Positions 44,807 through 54,621 of a stretch of DNA of 64,000 nt are shown here, in pieces. Numbering within the stretch: position 1 is the first letter of the stretch; the number at the start of each line of letters is the position of its first letter. The position numbers were made by a program, and so were the translations under genes. The DNA is from Lucinisca nassula (lineage: Eukaryota; Mollusca; Bivalvia; Lucinida; Lucinidae). The stretch is from the NCBI GenBank assembly GCA_963580285.1, contig OY757014.1, forward strand, positions 21,023,430 through 21,087,429, given 5' to 3'. The notes beneath the pieces were generated by a model that was given only the letters and a program-made list of their open reading frames with translations, did not search any database and was not told the DNA's origin.

Positions 44807-45072
44807 CATCACGTGAAATGAAGACCCCCTATACCCTAATTTATATAGAGAAAACTGGGGTTTACGGGGGTATACATATTTTTTCTTATTTCTGCTCTAA
44901 GACATAGGCTTTGGGTACTCATTAGAACTGCCTCAATGATGCGGTTCTAACGAGCAACCACAATCTATGTTTGCAGTATTTATAAGAACAATATCACGGA
45001 TTTTCATAAGAAAAATGGCCATTTTGAGATATGAATAAATGCACTATTTCCCACGGAAGTATCATCGTAATG
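44807..45072 (+). mobile_element. Palindrome element family B, copy B9
   Basis: CATCACGTGAAATGAAGACC at the left (9 bp of the terminus deleted), hairpin present, palindrome 44904-44970, right end TCCCACGGAAGTATCATCG + TAATG. Confidence 0.8.
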
Positions 45073-45129
45073 ATTGCAGGTTCAGTTATTTTTCATCTAA
45101 TGGGTTTTCGGTGTCCACAGAAGCGCTTC

Positions 45130-45398
45130 AATCCGAAAACACGCCTATACAAATACATGGTAAATTTCACCTCCGTAAGAATGAATTATTTGAGATGAAA
45201 AACTGTGATATTTTCTTTTCTTATTTCTGCTCAAAATATGGATTGTTTGTTCTCGTTAGAACCACCTAATCTATGCGGTTCTAACGCGAACCCACATGCA
45301 GAAATAAGAAGGAGAAGGTTTACTCCTGTAAACCCCAGTTTTACTATATAAAAGTGGGGTTCAAGGGGTCAATATTATATAGGCGTGTTTGCGTGATG
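45130..45398 (-). mobile_element. Palindrome element family A, copy A11
   Basis: AATCCGAAAACACGCC to GGCGTGTTTGCGTGATG. The palindrome core is eroded around 45237-45300; the AACCCCAGTTTTAC / AAAGTGGGGTT hairpin is perfect. Confidence 0.82.
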
Positions 45399-45578
45399 TT
45401 CTATTGAAGTGGTTGTAAGGAGTGCGTTTTGTTTTCATTAATGTTTATGCATAAATAAGAAAAAATGTATACCCGACATTTACCTGCATAACGTGGGTGG
45501 GGTTACAATGGCACGCCTTACAAGAACGTAATATTCCATTTCATACTTTTAGTTTCCTTGAGCTTAATATGCTGCGTT

Positions 45579-45856
45579 TATCACGAAAACACGCCTATAT
45601 AATTTTGACCCCTTGAACCCTACTTTTATATAGTAAAATTGGGGATTACAGGGGTAAACCTTATCTTTCCTATTTCCACTCTAAAATATAGATTGTGGGT
45701 ACTCGTGAGGACCGCCTCGAGGAGGCGGTTCTAACGAGTACCCACAGTCTATATTATGAGCAGAAATAAGAAAAATATTGCAATTTTTATCTTAAAATTT
45801 TCGTTTTCCCTGTGGTAAAATATACAATGTGTTTGTATAGACGTCTTTTCGTAATG
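45579..45856 (+). mobile_element. Palindrome element family A, copy A12
   Basis: TATCACGAAAACACGCC to GACGTCTTTTCGTAATG. Palindrome 45688-45754 has apex GAG. The right arm keeps GTTCTAACG while the left reads CGTGAGGACC, so one arm has drifted. Confidence 0.86.
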
Positions 45857-46240
45857 TTTGCTGAAAACTTCTTGATTCCAAAACAGTGTGTCATTTATCA
45901 GCATTTCAGTGTTAAGATCTTCATATTACAACATGATTAATAGCTAGAAGATTAAAAGCTCAAGCTGTTTTGCATCTAGATCTGTCACTGGCTGGGTGTA
46001 ATTTCATCTATAAAATTGGACAAATTACGAAACATTGACAAAGTACAAGAATATTAAATCGTAAATCTTCTGATAATGTTCATATTCATTTTCGAGGGAA
46101 AAATCTGGAATTTATAGCCATCATTAATTCATTCATTTACCATTCACGTTCCATTACTGCATTTATATTTGCATTTTTAGTGTAAGGCCGTGCGTACATG
46201 TACATGTAAATGTACGCATTAGTACAACATTGGATTTAGA

Positions 46241-46399
46241 AGCCTCCGTGGTGTAGTTCTTATGCTACTCGTCTTGTAAACCAGGGATCGCAAGATCGAC
46301 CCGGGCTTCTCCAGACTTTCGGATGAGTCTTTAAACCAAGGTCCCGTCTCCGTATGACCTTAGCTGTTGGTAAGACGTAAACCTCAAACACTCACTCAC
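46241..46399 (+). mobile_element. tRNA-derived SINE (family 5)
   Basis: Head AGCCTCCGTGGTGTAGTTC (A-box-like) and AGATCGACCCGGG (B-box-like, changed). Tail TAAGACGTAAACCTCAAAC and CACTCACTCACT. It directly abuts mariner 2. Confidence 0.7.
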
Positions 46400-46582
46400 T
46401 AAGAGGGGTATGCTGAAAAGTTCTGAGCCTGACCAAGAAGCAGGCATCGAACAGCCATTAAATTTTGTATTCATTAAATCCAAACCTTTATTACTTGATT
46501 TGACTCAAATGAGTTCAAGTTTACTTGCAATAACGTAGAAATTCTTGACTTTGAAAATTGATACTAGCACGTTTTTGAGAAA

Positions 46583-47472
46583 ATGGACAAAATCTGGCAT
46601 CATGGTGTCATCAAGTACCTCCATAAAAAGGGGTTGGCTCCTAAGGACATTCATGCCGATATGGTTGCTTCACTAGGGGATGATGCTCCATCGTATGCAA
46701 CCGTGAAAAGGTAGTCAGCAAATTTTAAGATGGGCAAGGACAGCCTTGAAGATGATGACCGGTGTGGACGACCCACAACGGCAACAACTGAGGAAACAAT
46801 CAGCCAAGTGCACAGGGCCGTGATGGATGACAGGCGTTTAACTGTGAATCAGTTAGCTAACACTGTTGGCATCTCCCGTGAACGAGTAGAGCCCATTCTA
46901 CACAGTGAATTAGGGATGTCGAAGGTTTCCGCCAGATGGGTGCCACGGCTTTTGACGCCTGACCAAGAGTTTACCAGACTGAACCTGTCAAAAAAGCCAA
47001 CTTGGCTATCTTTGAAGCAGACCAAGATGGTTTTCTTGACCGTTGTGTCACTCAGGGTGAGTTCACTTTGAGCCAGAGACCAAAAGACAATCCACGCAAT
47101 GGAAGCACCCTGGGTCACCCCTTCCAAAGAAGGCAAAGGTCGTCTCCTCTGCAGGGAAGGTGATGGCATCAGTGTTCTGGGATGCCAAGGGTATAATATT
47201 CATAGATTACCTTCAAAAGGGCAGAACAATTAATGGGGAGTATTATGCAGATCTACTAAAACAATTGCGAAAATCAATTAAGGCTAAGCGACCCGGAAAA
47301 TTGACAAATCGGGGGGGGGGGGGGAGGTATTGTTCCATCAGGACAATGCGCCTGCTCATAAATCGGTTGTCGCAATGGCTGTTGTGCATGACTGTGGCTT
47401 CACACTTGTCAATCACCCTCCGTATTCACCTGATCTAGCTCCATCAGATTATTTCCTGTTTCCAAACATGAA
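46583..47472 (+). pseudogene. Mariner 2 transposase, 5' part, broken
   Basis: Same protein as mariner 1, about 90% alike in the readable parts. TAG at 46712 replaces a Trp codon of the helix-turn-helix region. A frameshift follows near 46990. A deletion near 47055 removes sequence around the first catalytic Asp. A G run at 47308-47321 shifts the frame before 'FHQDNAPAHKS', which keeps the usual Asn. 'PPYSPDLAPSDYFLF' is intact. Confidence 0.9.
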
Positions 47473-47687
47473 TCAAAGTACTGAAAGTACTGAGAGGCGG
47501 GCGAGTAATGTCATCTATTTACAATGCTCTTTAGTTAAAACTTGAAAAAAAATGACTACAGTCACACGTAATTGCTCTTGAATTTATCACTGAGTGTATT
47601 TATCTTCAATCGGGCTATTTCAATAAAAGACCACCGACACGATGCAGGTCTCCAAAAAGTTGACTCTTTTCAAGACGGAAGAAACTG

Positions 47688-47734
<47 letters not shown>

Positions 47735-47738
47735 TTAC
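47688..47738 (+). repeat. (TTAT)n microsatellite
   Basis: TATTTATTTATTTATTTATT run of about 50 bases. Confidence 0.95.
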
Positions 47739-47789
47739 GTGCACCTTCCGGTACCTTAATTAATTTGCACCAACTTTGCTAACGAGTGT

Positions 47790-48072
47790 TTGTTTGATTT
47801 GAGGTTAAATGTTCCCGTCAAGACTGTATATGTCATTTGGGAGACGCTGCTTCCAATTTTGTGGGAGTTTAACCCGACATTGAGATGAAATGACATCTCA
47901 AGCTCTGTCGCCCAATGAAACCAATAGGGTTTATAAGCATGGACGGTCCGACTCGAACCGCTTTACCTGAAGCTGTTTACAAGTACTCGTGTGCGGTCGG
48001 ATTTTAGCTCTGCGTGGAAGCCTCATGCAGCCTATCTATTTCTTTAAGCCCCGATGGGCGGGGGCCGACTGA
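47790..48072 (-). mobile_element. SINE family 1, minus strand
   Basis: Starts TTTGATTTGAGGTTAAATG (tail) and reads through GACATTGAGATGAAATGAC, 'CAATGAAACCAATAGGG', 'GGACGGTCCGACTCG' to 'AAGCCCCGATGGGCGG' (head). Confidence 0.8.
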
Positions 48073-48437
48073 CAATCACATAGCTATACACTGAGGACAA
48101 CCTACAAATCATCATTCTGTGTATTGAAAACATCAGAAATTTCACTCGTCGCTCATCGCACTCGTGGTAATACTTATGTTTTCAATACACTCGTATTCGG
48201 CTGCATATTATCACTGAGTCGGAACAAACTTTATTTATACAATTTTGCGTGGAAGCATCATGCAGCCTATCTATTTCTTTAAGCCCCGATTGGCGGGGGC
48301 CGACTGACAATCACATAGCTATACACTGAGGACAACCTACAAATCATCATTCTGTGTATTGAAAACATCAGAAATTTCACTCGTGCATCGCACTCGTGGT
48401 AATACTGATGTTTTCAACATACTCGTATTCGGCTGCA
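48014..48437 (+). repeat. Direct duplication of ~200 bp that includes a SINE head
   Basis: 'GCGTGGAAGC(C/A)TCATGCAGCC' to 'ACTCGTATTCGGCTGCAT' occurs at 48014-48205 and 48246-48437. The link 'ATCACTGAGTCGGAAC' ... 'TATTTATACAATTTT' occurs at 48208-48245 and again at 48753-48790. A tandem duplication preceded the SINE insertion at 48453. Confidence 0.8.
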
Positions 48438-48452
48438 TTTGATCACTGAGTC

Positions 48453-48748
48453 TCGCCCCCGCCCATAGGGGCTTGAAGAAATATATGGGCTGCATGATGC
48501 TTCCAAGCAGAGCTGAATCAGGCCCACACACTAGTACTGTTAACCGCTTAGCGGATCTTAGCCTGTCCAGGCACGGCGGTGCGAGGCGGACAGTCCATGC
48601 TAATAAACCCTATTGGTTTCATTGGGCGACAGGGCTTGAGATGTCATTTCATCTCAATGTCGGGTAAAAGTCCCACAAAATTGGAAGCAACGTCTCCAAA
48701 ATGACCTTTACAGTGTTGACGGGGACGTTAAACCTCAAATCAAACAAA
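48453..48748 (+). mobile_element. SINE family 1, complete copy with 15-bp target duplication
   Basis: TTTGATCACTGAGTC occurs on both sides (48438-48452 and 48749-48763). The 296-bp element runs from TCGCCCCCGCCCATAGGGG to the tail GGGGACGTTAAACCTC and AAATCAAACAAA. The long target duplication shows LINE-type mobilisation. This is the type copy for the family. Confidence 0.9.
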
Positions 48749-48940
48749 TTTGATCACTGAGTCGGAACAAACTTTATTTATACAATTTTATGTTTCCAAA
48801 TGAAATCAAAATACTGAGGGAGGTTGAGTTATTAGACCAAATTATACTGTCAATTAAGCTGATCTCTAGATCCGAAATGGTTACATGGCTTAGTCGAAAA
48901 GGAAGACATCGTATTAAATCCGACGGAGGAAATGCAAACA

Positions 48941-48971
<31 letters not shown>

Positions 48972-48990
48972 ATGAATCTAAATAAATAAA
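48941..48990 (+). repeat. (AAAT)n microsatellite
   Basis: TAAATAAATAAATAAATAAA run, with one interruption. Confidence 0.92.
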
Positions 48991-49734
48991 CATTAACGAG
49001 CCTGTTCCTTTTTGTTGTTCATGCTAATACCGTAAATTCGAGATAAAAGCTCAACTTTACGCCACCTGTGCAGTTAGTTAAATAAAGTTCTGTTTTGTCC
49101 TGTTTTGTTCTGTTCCCCCTCTGTAAAAATGTCAAAGTCTAACGGACAAGCCAAACCATTTCCTTTGGAAGTGGGGACATAAAAAGACGCAAAAGAAGAA
49201 AAAAAAGTTTCGCTCAATTTTCCATGTCAGTCGTTTGACCCTTTAATTTCTGGATTTAAAATTATTAGACTGTATGCCTTGATCAGACAGATGCAGCTTA
49301 TCTGCCCATCAGTGCCAAGCGTCCCTTTACTGGAGCATTCGAAAATACTGAAGACCCTGATTACAGACACAGAATGTGGCATCTGATTAGGACCCTCATT
49401 ATTTGCTTAAAGCACGGAACTGCATGTAAAAAGCACGGAACTGCATGTAAACTCACAGCAAATAAAATTTATATTTTGAAATTATACATGTAATAGCGTT
49501 TATACGAATTCCAATAATGAACTATTAATAGACGGCACTAATTTTAGCATCCTGCAGCATGGCTGTGACGTCATCAATTTCGGACAAACAAATGTGTACG
49601 AAATGCGTGTAAATGCATAATCTGACAGATTAAACCGTTTTCTCTTTGCGTATTTCGCCAATTGTTTCATGTTCAGAGGTAAAAGTCCTTCTGTGGTGTC
49701 CAGTACATTTTTTGATCGGTTTTACGGTTCTTAA

Positions 49735-49892
49735 AAGATTATTCCCAGCCTGTGAGCCAAAACGGAGTACCCGGAGAGAAACTACGTGCCCTCCCTCTCA
49801 CATTTGGTCTGAGCAAGACTTGAACCACAGCGTTGAGAGGCTAAGTGAGTCAGCGCTCTTACCAATTAGGTCAAGGAGGCTTGGACATTTAT
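49735..49892 (-). mobile_element. tRNA-like SINE fragment, minus strand
   Basis: The reverse complement reads CTAATTGGTAAGAGCGCTG (A-box region) and GTGGTTCAAGTCTTG (B box). The body is unlike the other SINEs. Confidence 0.45.
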
Positions 49893-49940
49893 TTTTTTCA
49901 CATCAACAGAAATGATCCTTAGATTAAGGGCAGTCCTGGT

Positions 49941-50010
49941 CTAAGCAAATAGTGCAGGCCCAGTTCAGACTGCTTCTTGTCAGTCTAATCAGGGTCTTCA
50001 CTGGTTGTCA
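49941..50010. mobile_element. Short palindromic element family F, diverged
   Basis: CTAAGCAAATAGTGCAGGCC, CAGTTCAGAC on the left, GTCTAATCAGGGTCTTCACTG on the right in two parts. Confidence 0.5.
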
Positions 50011-50086
50011 TTTTATCTGCATCTTTTGGTCTTATCTAAATGACAGATCTTCTTATTTTTCCCAGACAATAGGATTCAGCATTTCA

Positions 50087-50396
50087 TTTGTTTGTTTGTT
50101 TGTTTGATTTGAGGTTTAACGTCCGCGTCAACACTGTATAGCTCATTTTGGAGACGTTGCTCCCAATTTTGTGAGACATTTACCCAACATTGAGATGAAA
50201 TGACATCTCAAGCTCTGCCGCCCAATGAAACCAATAGGGTTTATAAGCATGGACGGTCCGACTCGCAGCGCTTTGCCTGGGCAGACTTAGATCCTCTAAG
50301 CGGTTTACCAGCAGTACTCGTGTGCGGTCAGTTTCAGCTCTTCGTGGAAGCATCATGCAGGTCATCTTTTTCTTCAAGCCCCGATGGGCGGGGCCG
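50087..50396 (-). mobile_element. SINE family 1, full-length, minus strand
   Basis: Tail side TTTGTTTGTTTGTTTGATTT, then all landmarks of the family to AAGCCCCGATGGGCGGGGCC. Its 3' tail is a (CAAA)n run. Confidence 0.85.
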
Positions 50397-50523
50397 CATT
50401 TCATGCAAATTTGTCTGTGTCTGAGAAAAGTAAGGATGGGTTTTCTTCATTGTTTTCTTCTTATCAAAACTGTTGTTGATGCTTTGGAATTTGTTTTGTT
50501 TCTTTGAGGTTATATAAAACCGA

Positions 50524-50595
50524 TAATAATAATAATTATAATAAAAATAATAATAATAATACTTATAATAACAACAGCAATAATAATTATGCAAT
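50524..50595 (+). repeat. (TAA)n-rich microsatellite
   Basis: AATAATAATAATTATAAT with interruptions. Confidence 0.85.
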
Positions 50596-50796
50596 CAATT
50601 ATCCAAAAACTTTAATTTACAGCCGTAAAAAGTCACAATGTATGAATCAATTGACCTGTGCGTAAACATCACGTTAACAATGTACCATTTGGAAGCAAAA
50701 CTTAACCCGTAAGACGCCAATCACGACAACAGTCGTCTGCTTTGTCGTCTGCCGGTTACTTCAAAACTCATTTGTTTTTGTTTTTTTTTTTTGTTT

Positions 50797-50845
50797 TTGG
50801 CAAACAATGTGGACCCAGATCAGTGGGTCCACACTGTTTTCCTGG
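50797..50845. mobile_element. Family F minimal palindrome
   Basis: TTGGCAAACAATGTGGACCC then AGATCAGT then GGGTCCACACTGTTTTCC: a 49-bp hairpin whose inner GC-rich arms have been lost. Confidence 0.65.
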
Positions 50846-51002
50846 ATGAAAAAAAAATATTTTTAAAAAGTTTGCAAGAATATCAGCATAAGCAGATGAC
50901 ATTTTCAGGTGGTGTATTTCTCGGCATTTTAATGGTTTAATGTGGACTGTACAGTTTTCTGGGCCAGATTAGCTAGTTTCGGCCAATTAGGCATCATTAT
51001 AT

Positions 51003-51270
51003 TCGTGAATTAACTCCGTGAAATGAACACCTCCATAATCCACACTTTATATAGAGAAAACCATGCAGGGTTTACTGGGGTATTCAATAGGCCCCTATTT
51101 TTCTTATTTCAGCTCCAAGACATAGGTTGTGGGTACTTGTTAGATTCGCCTCTATGAGGCGGTTCCAACGAGTACCTACAACCTACATTTGACGTATAAA
51201 TAAGACCTGTATCACAAATTTTCATCTGAAAATTAACCATTTTGGATATGAAAGATTACACCTGCGTTAA
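51003..51270 (+). mobile_element. Palindrome element family B, copy B10
   Basis: Left end TTCGTGAATTAACTCCGTG, hairpin with a 6-bp insert, palindrome 51121-51189 (ACATAGGTTGTGGGTAC ... GTACCTACAACCTACA), right end eroded (TTACACCTGCGTTAATTG). It lies within the block that splits mariner 2. Confidence 0.75.
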
Positions 51271-51925
51271 TTGTTTATCCGAAAGTCGTCACGTGACCGC
51301 GTGGAGCTATATTAAGATACCGGTTATTCCTTTTCATGACGTACGCAGCCTGTCAATTCGAACGCTATTAGACCTCTCCAAAGCGGTGTCGATCAGTACA
51401 GAGAAGCGTGTCAACCCTTTCAACCCTGTACATCGCTGCAGATATCGATTCAGGTACAGATACCGATACAAACCTTATACATCCAGATCAGACGGCATGT
51501 GACGAGCAGTCTCATCAGATTCTACGCCGTTCGCCAACTGTCAATGACTTGAACAATACACCATTGTATAAGAATTGGTTCACTGAATATCAAAGCTAGA
51601 AGGGTTCTGTTCAGAAACTGGGGGATGAAAGGGAATGGTTTCAAGCATAAACAGCAACGGCGTAGGAAAATAGTGCCGGATTTTTATACTCAGCTTTCAA
51701 CGCAAATTTATTCGTGAAATCTAATAAGCAGGTCTATTTTTACAAACAGTATTAATTTTTCAAACCGTCCGGTCGAACTTGATTGGATTTATTGCGTGTA
51801 CTGCTTTTTCAGTTTAGGTTTTCTTTTTTGAGCGGAGGACTACAAGAAGGCATGTCTAAAGAGGTGCACAAAAAATCTGATATACGAGGTGTACGGTAAC
51901 TATAGGCGGCTACGCCGGCCTAAAA

Positions 51926-52136
51926 AAGCACTTTGCTGGGCAGCATTATCGGTCAGACGAGGAGGTGATAGCTGCTGTGGAGGAGACCTTCTATACCACT
52001 GGGATCCAAGGACTCCAGCATCGCTGGAGGAAGTGTACGGACAGAAAGGGAGACTATGTTGAAAAATAAGGCACTTTCAGCATGGACAAACCATTGGATC
52101 TTGGTTAGGCTCAGAACTATTCAGCCTACCCTCGTA
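51926..52136 (+). pseudogene. Mariner 2 transposase 3' end and right terminus
   Basis: The readable end is 'FAGQHYRSD.E.IAAVEE' type sequence, then 'TFYTTGIQGLQHRWRKC.DR.GDYVEK' with a stop at 52067. A 12-base deletion removes the 'FFRGQDE' block of mariner 1. The inverted repeat follows to 52134. Confidence 0.88.
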
Positions 52137-52346
52137 CATTGGATCACTTGGCGCGGCGTTGCACGTATGTCAATCAAGTGAGATTTCAGTAACCTAATTA
52201 TACGTCGACATGAAGACAATGCCGGCGAGGCCGTTGTGTTATTGATTCTGATGTATTTTATTTTTCTTTCAGATTATGTTTTTGGTTTCAATATTTTTTT
52301 AGTTCTGTTGACCCATTCAGTACCAGAAACCACAAAGCGGGTACCC

Positions 52347-52420
52347 TGACAAACTGTGGAGGCCCAGATCAGACGCCGCAGAACGCGGCGTCCGATCAGG
52401 GCCTCCACTGTTTGCTAAAC
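52347..52420. mobile_element. Short palindromic element family F, best copy
   Basis: CTGACAAACTGTGGAGGCCC, AGATCAGACGCCGC, centre AGAAC, GCGGCGTCCGATCAGGGCC, TCCACTGTTTGCTAA: 73 bp that fold almost end to end. Confidence 0.75.
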
Positions 52421-52561
52421 GTTCAGCCAGTTTCCAAAACGATTTTGATGAAAACACAACCTGACACCCCTAAATTTTGAAATGAACCCCTGCTATATAT
52501 AAGGTGGAAGATTTCTTTTGGTACAAAAAGGGTTAAAGCGAGCTGCAATTCCGTGTTTTAA

Positions 52562-52781
52562 ACACCACCACATAACCTCACATTATTTAGAGACAACTGC
52601 GGTTTACAGGGATTTACATTATTTTCTAAATTTTTGCTTCAGGATATAGGTTGTAGGTACGCGTTAGAACGGCCTCCATTAGCGGTTCTGAGGAGTACCT
52701 ATGTTAGAAGATGTCGCAGAAAAATAAGTTTTTGAGATTTGAAAAATGCTTTATTTTACACACGACTGTCTTATCGTAATG
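52562..52781 (+). mobile_element. Palindrome element family B, copy B11, eroded
   Basis: The hairpin half GACAACTGCGGTTTACAGGG, a shortened palindrome (GGTTGTAGGTACGCGTTAG...GAGGAGTACC) and right end ACACGACTGTCTTATCG + TAATG are readable. Confidence 0.65.
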
Positions 52782-52806
52782 TGTATGAAGGGTGTAACAA
52801 TATAAA

Positions 52807-53021
52807 CATCACGAAGGCAGGCCTATATAATTTTGACTCCTTGAACCCCAACTTTATATAGTACAACTGGGGTTTACAGGGGTAAACCTTATTTTTCTTA
52901 GTTCTGCTCTAAAATATAGATTGTGGGTACTCGTTAGAACCGCCTCGATTCTAACGCGTACCCACAATCTACATGTATATTTTGAGAAGAAATAAGAATT
53001 TTACATATCACAATTTTTCTT
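52807..53021 (+). mobile_element. Palindrome element family A, copy A13, shortened core and lost right end
   Basis: CATCACGAAGGCAGGCC, perfect AACCCCAACTTTATA / AACTGGGGTT hairpin. Palindrome at 52916-52976: the right arm lacks the GAGGCGG block, so GAACCGCCTCG runs straight into ATTCTAACGCG. The right terminus is missing. Confidence 0.75.
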
Positions 53022-53167
53022 CCTATGTTACTTATTTCTTCAGATGTTACTTATTTTGCACCAAACAAAGACATGTGGGTATTAGGGTAGCAATTGGAAT
53101 CATACCTCTACGTTTAACTGCGAACATGGTGGGCTTTGTATTTTTAACCAGCATACACTGTATCTGT

Positions 53168-53250
53168 TTTTTTTTTTTTTTTTTTTTTTGTTGTTGTTGT
53201 TGTTTTTTGTGAGTGTTTTTTATTTTATTTTATTTGTTTGTGTTTTTTTT
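53168..53250 (+). repeat. Poly-T and (TTG)n tract
   Basis: T run followed by GTTGTTGTTGTTG and further T-rich sequence to 53250. Confidence 0.9.
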
Positions 53251-53472
53251 TTCGTATTAACAATTACAGTGATCACCCTATGTTTCTCTCGTCGTTCCGA
53301 GGAAATTGTTTGAACATGACGGCCGCATCTTCCGAGGGATCCGGCAAATGTTACTGCAATACATGGACGATCGTATTTCTTGCATATCTTAATATCATTA
53401 TCTGTCAACGGCAAATCAAAACTCCGTGTAAATTCTCGAAATGCGACCGTAGAACCAACATAGCGGCTAAAT

Positions 53473-53630
53473 AGAGGATCTTACATGAGTGCTTATGTAT
53501 TATTGAATTTATTAAACGAGTTGAGGAAAAGGGATAAAATGCGAGGCTTGCCGAGCATTTTATTCCTTTTCCTCAACGAGTTTAATAAAATTCAATGATA
53601 CATGAGCACGAATGCAAGACTCTATTTATC
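53473..53630. mobile_element. Long inverted-repeat element family G
   Basis: The left arm 'ATGAGTGCTTATGTATTATT', 'GAATTTATTAAACGAG', 'GAGGAAAAGGGATAAAATG' is mirrored by 'CATTTTATTCCTTTTCCTC', 'ACGAGTTTAATAAAATTC' and 'AATGATACATGAGCACG' around the centre GAGGCTTGCCGAG. The arms are ~75 bp at roughly 88% complementarity. CATATGATAAA sequences at 53627 (reversed) and 53822 may mark outer ends. Confidence 0.72.
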
Positions 53631-53971
53631 ATATGACATTTAAAAATGCATATTCACGATTGCTTACAAAAAATTCAGCATTCCGCCATTAGTAAACGCG
53701 ACGTCGTTAAGGACGTCATACATGTAACGTTACGGGACGTATCTACCTAATTTGCATATTTAATCCACCAGTGGATTATCGAAAATATTACATGGTGTTA
53801 TTAAACTCTCAGACGCGACGGCATATGATAAACGTTGTTAACAGTGACGTTAACAATGATGTAAGTTTCGCAATGACGTTCTGACGTCTTCATAATATAT
53901 TTTTAATGCTAAGTTTAGGTCGACAACTCAACAAACCGTAAACAAAGCAAGGCCAATAATTTGATATCAAC

Positions 53972-54174
53972 ATGACGCAAACACGTCTATATAATTTGGA
54001 CTCCCTTAAACACGAATCCTATATAGCAAATCTTGGCGAGGCGGTTCTTACGAGTACCCACAATCTATGATTTTGAGCAGAAATAAAAAAATGTATACCC
54101 TTGTAAACCCCAGTTTTTTCTGTATAAACTGGGTTTTTGAGGGGTGTTCATTTCACGGACTTGTTATCATGATG
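53972..54174. mobile_element. Chimeric A/B palindrome element
   Basis: The left terminus is family A in + sense (CATGACGCAAACACGTC, TATATAATTTGG). The right arm of the palindrome (GAGGCGGTTCTTACGAG, CCACAATCTATG) follows. Then the hairpin and terminus of a family B element in - sense (ACCCCAGTTTTTTCTG, TTTCACGGACTTG, ATCATGATG). The left palindrome arm is absent. Confidence 0.75.
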
Positions 54175-54261
54175 GCAGACATCCATTTAGGTGTGCTGTA
54201 ATGATTTAATCATGGAGGTATGCTGTGTTTGAAAAGAAAAATGCTTTCTGACCTAGCACTG

Positions 54262-54345
54262 AAATTAACCTTCACTCATTCAAGCTACCCCTATCTCAAA
54301 TAATTCCCATGGTCCGGAAAGTATTCGAATGATTAAAGTTTGACT
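54262..54345 (-). mobile_element. Family C terminal fragment
   Basis: The reverse complement reads TACAGTCAAACTTTAATC, ATTCGAATAC, GGACCATGGGAATTATTT, GAGATAGGGGTAGCTTGAA, in the same order as the left end of copy C2 (55492-55570). Confidence 0.65.
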
Positions 54346-54373
54346 GTATTTTGTATACGCCCATTCCGTCAAA

Positions 54374-54400
54374 GCAAAAAAAAAAAAAAAAAAAAAAAAC
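54374..54400 (+). repeat. Poly-A tract
   Basis: Uninterrupted A run; another lies at 54538-54564. Confidence 0.9.
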
Positions 54401-54621
54401 AACGAACAAACAAAGAAAATATCAATATCGTATAATGAAAACGTCATGACAATGCGATCCTGATCAGTATTGCTACCGAATAGAAGTATAAGCTGAGATG
54501 AAATATCGAAGGAAATACTCAGCTCTTTAATGAAAAACAAAAAAACAAAAAAAAAAAAAAAAAACACTTGTATTTAGGTGTTTAATGAAGATTCTGTGGC
54601 AGATGAACCTTTTTCTATTCG

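Larger units (their letters stand above)
47473..51925. other. 4.45-kb block inserted into mariner 2
   Basis: It begins TCAAAGTACTGAAAG and ends GGCGGCTACGCCGGCCTAA. Content: SINE family 1 copies, a duplicated 200-bp segment, (TTAT)n and (AAAT)n runs, family F and B elements, and unannotated sequence. It carries no large ORF. Target duplication is not evident. Confidence 0.65.
46400..52136 (+). mobile_element. Tc1/mariner element 2, halves 4.45 kb apart
   Basis: The left terminus is degenerate (AGAGGGGTATGCTGAAAAG at 46401). The coding part runs to 47472, 'FPNMN'. The remainder resumes at ~51926 'AAAGCACTTTGCTGGGCAGC' and ends in CAGCCTACCCTCG (52134). Both halves are on the same strand and, joined, are collinear with mariner 1. 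The intervening 47473-51925 contains SINEs, microsatellites and copy B10. Confidence 0.85.

Noticed and set aside
6780..45754. Recurrent palindromic units as a CRISPR-like array
   Set aside because: Spacing is irregular (hundreds to thousands of bases), the units lie inside transposon-like elements with their own ends, and the window is eukaryotic.
47473..51925. Helitron call for the block in mariner 2
   Set aside because: TC start and CTAA end are suggestive, but the insertion point is not A|T and no Rep/helicase remnant is present; kept only as a finding.
53238..53474. 78-codon ORF after a poly-T run
   Set aside because: No motif, start lies in low-complexity sequence, and the end overlaps the family G inverted repeat border.
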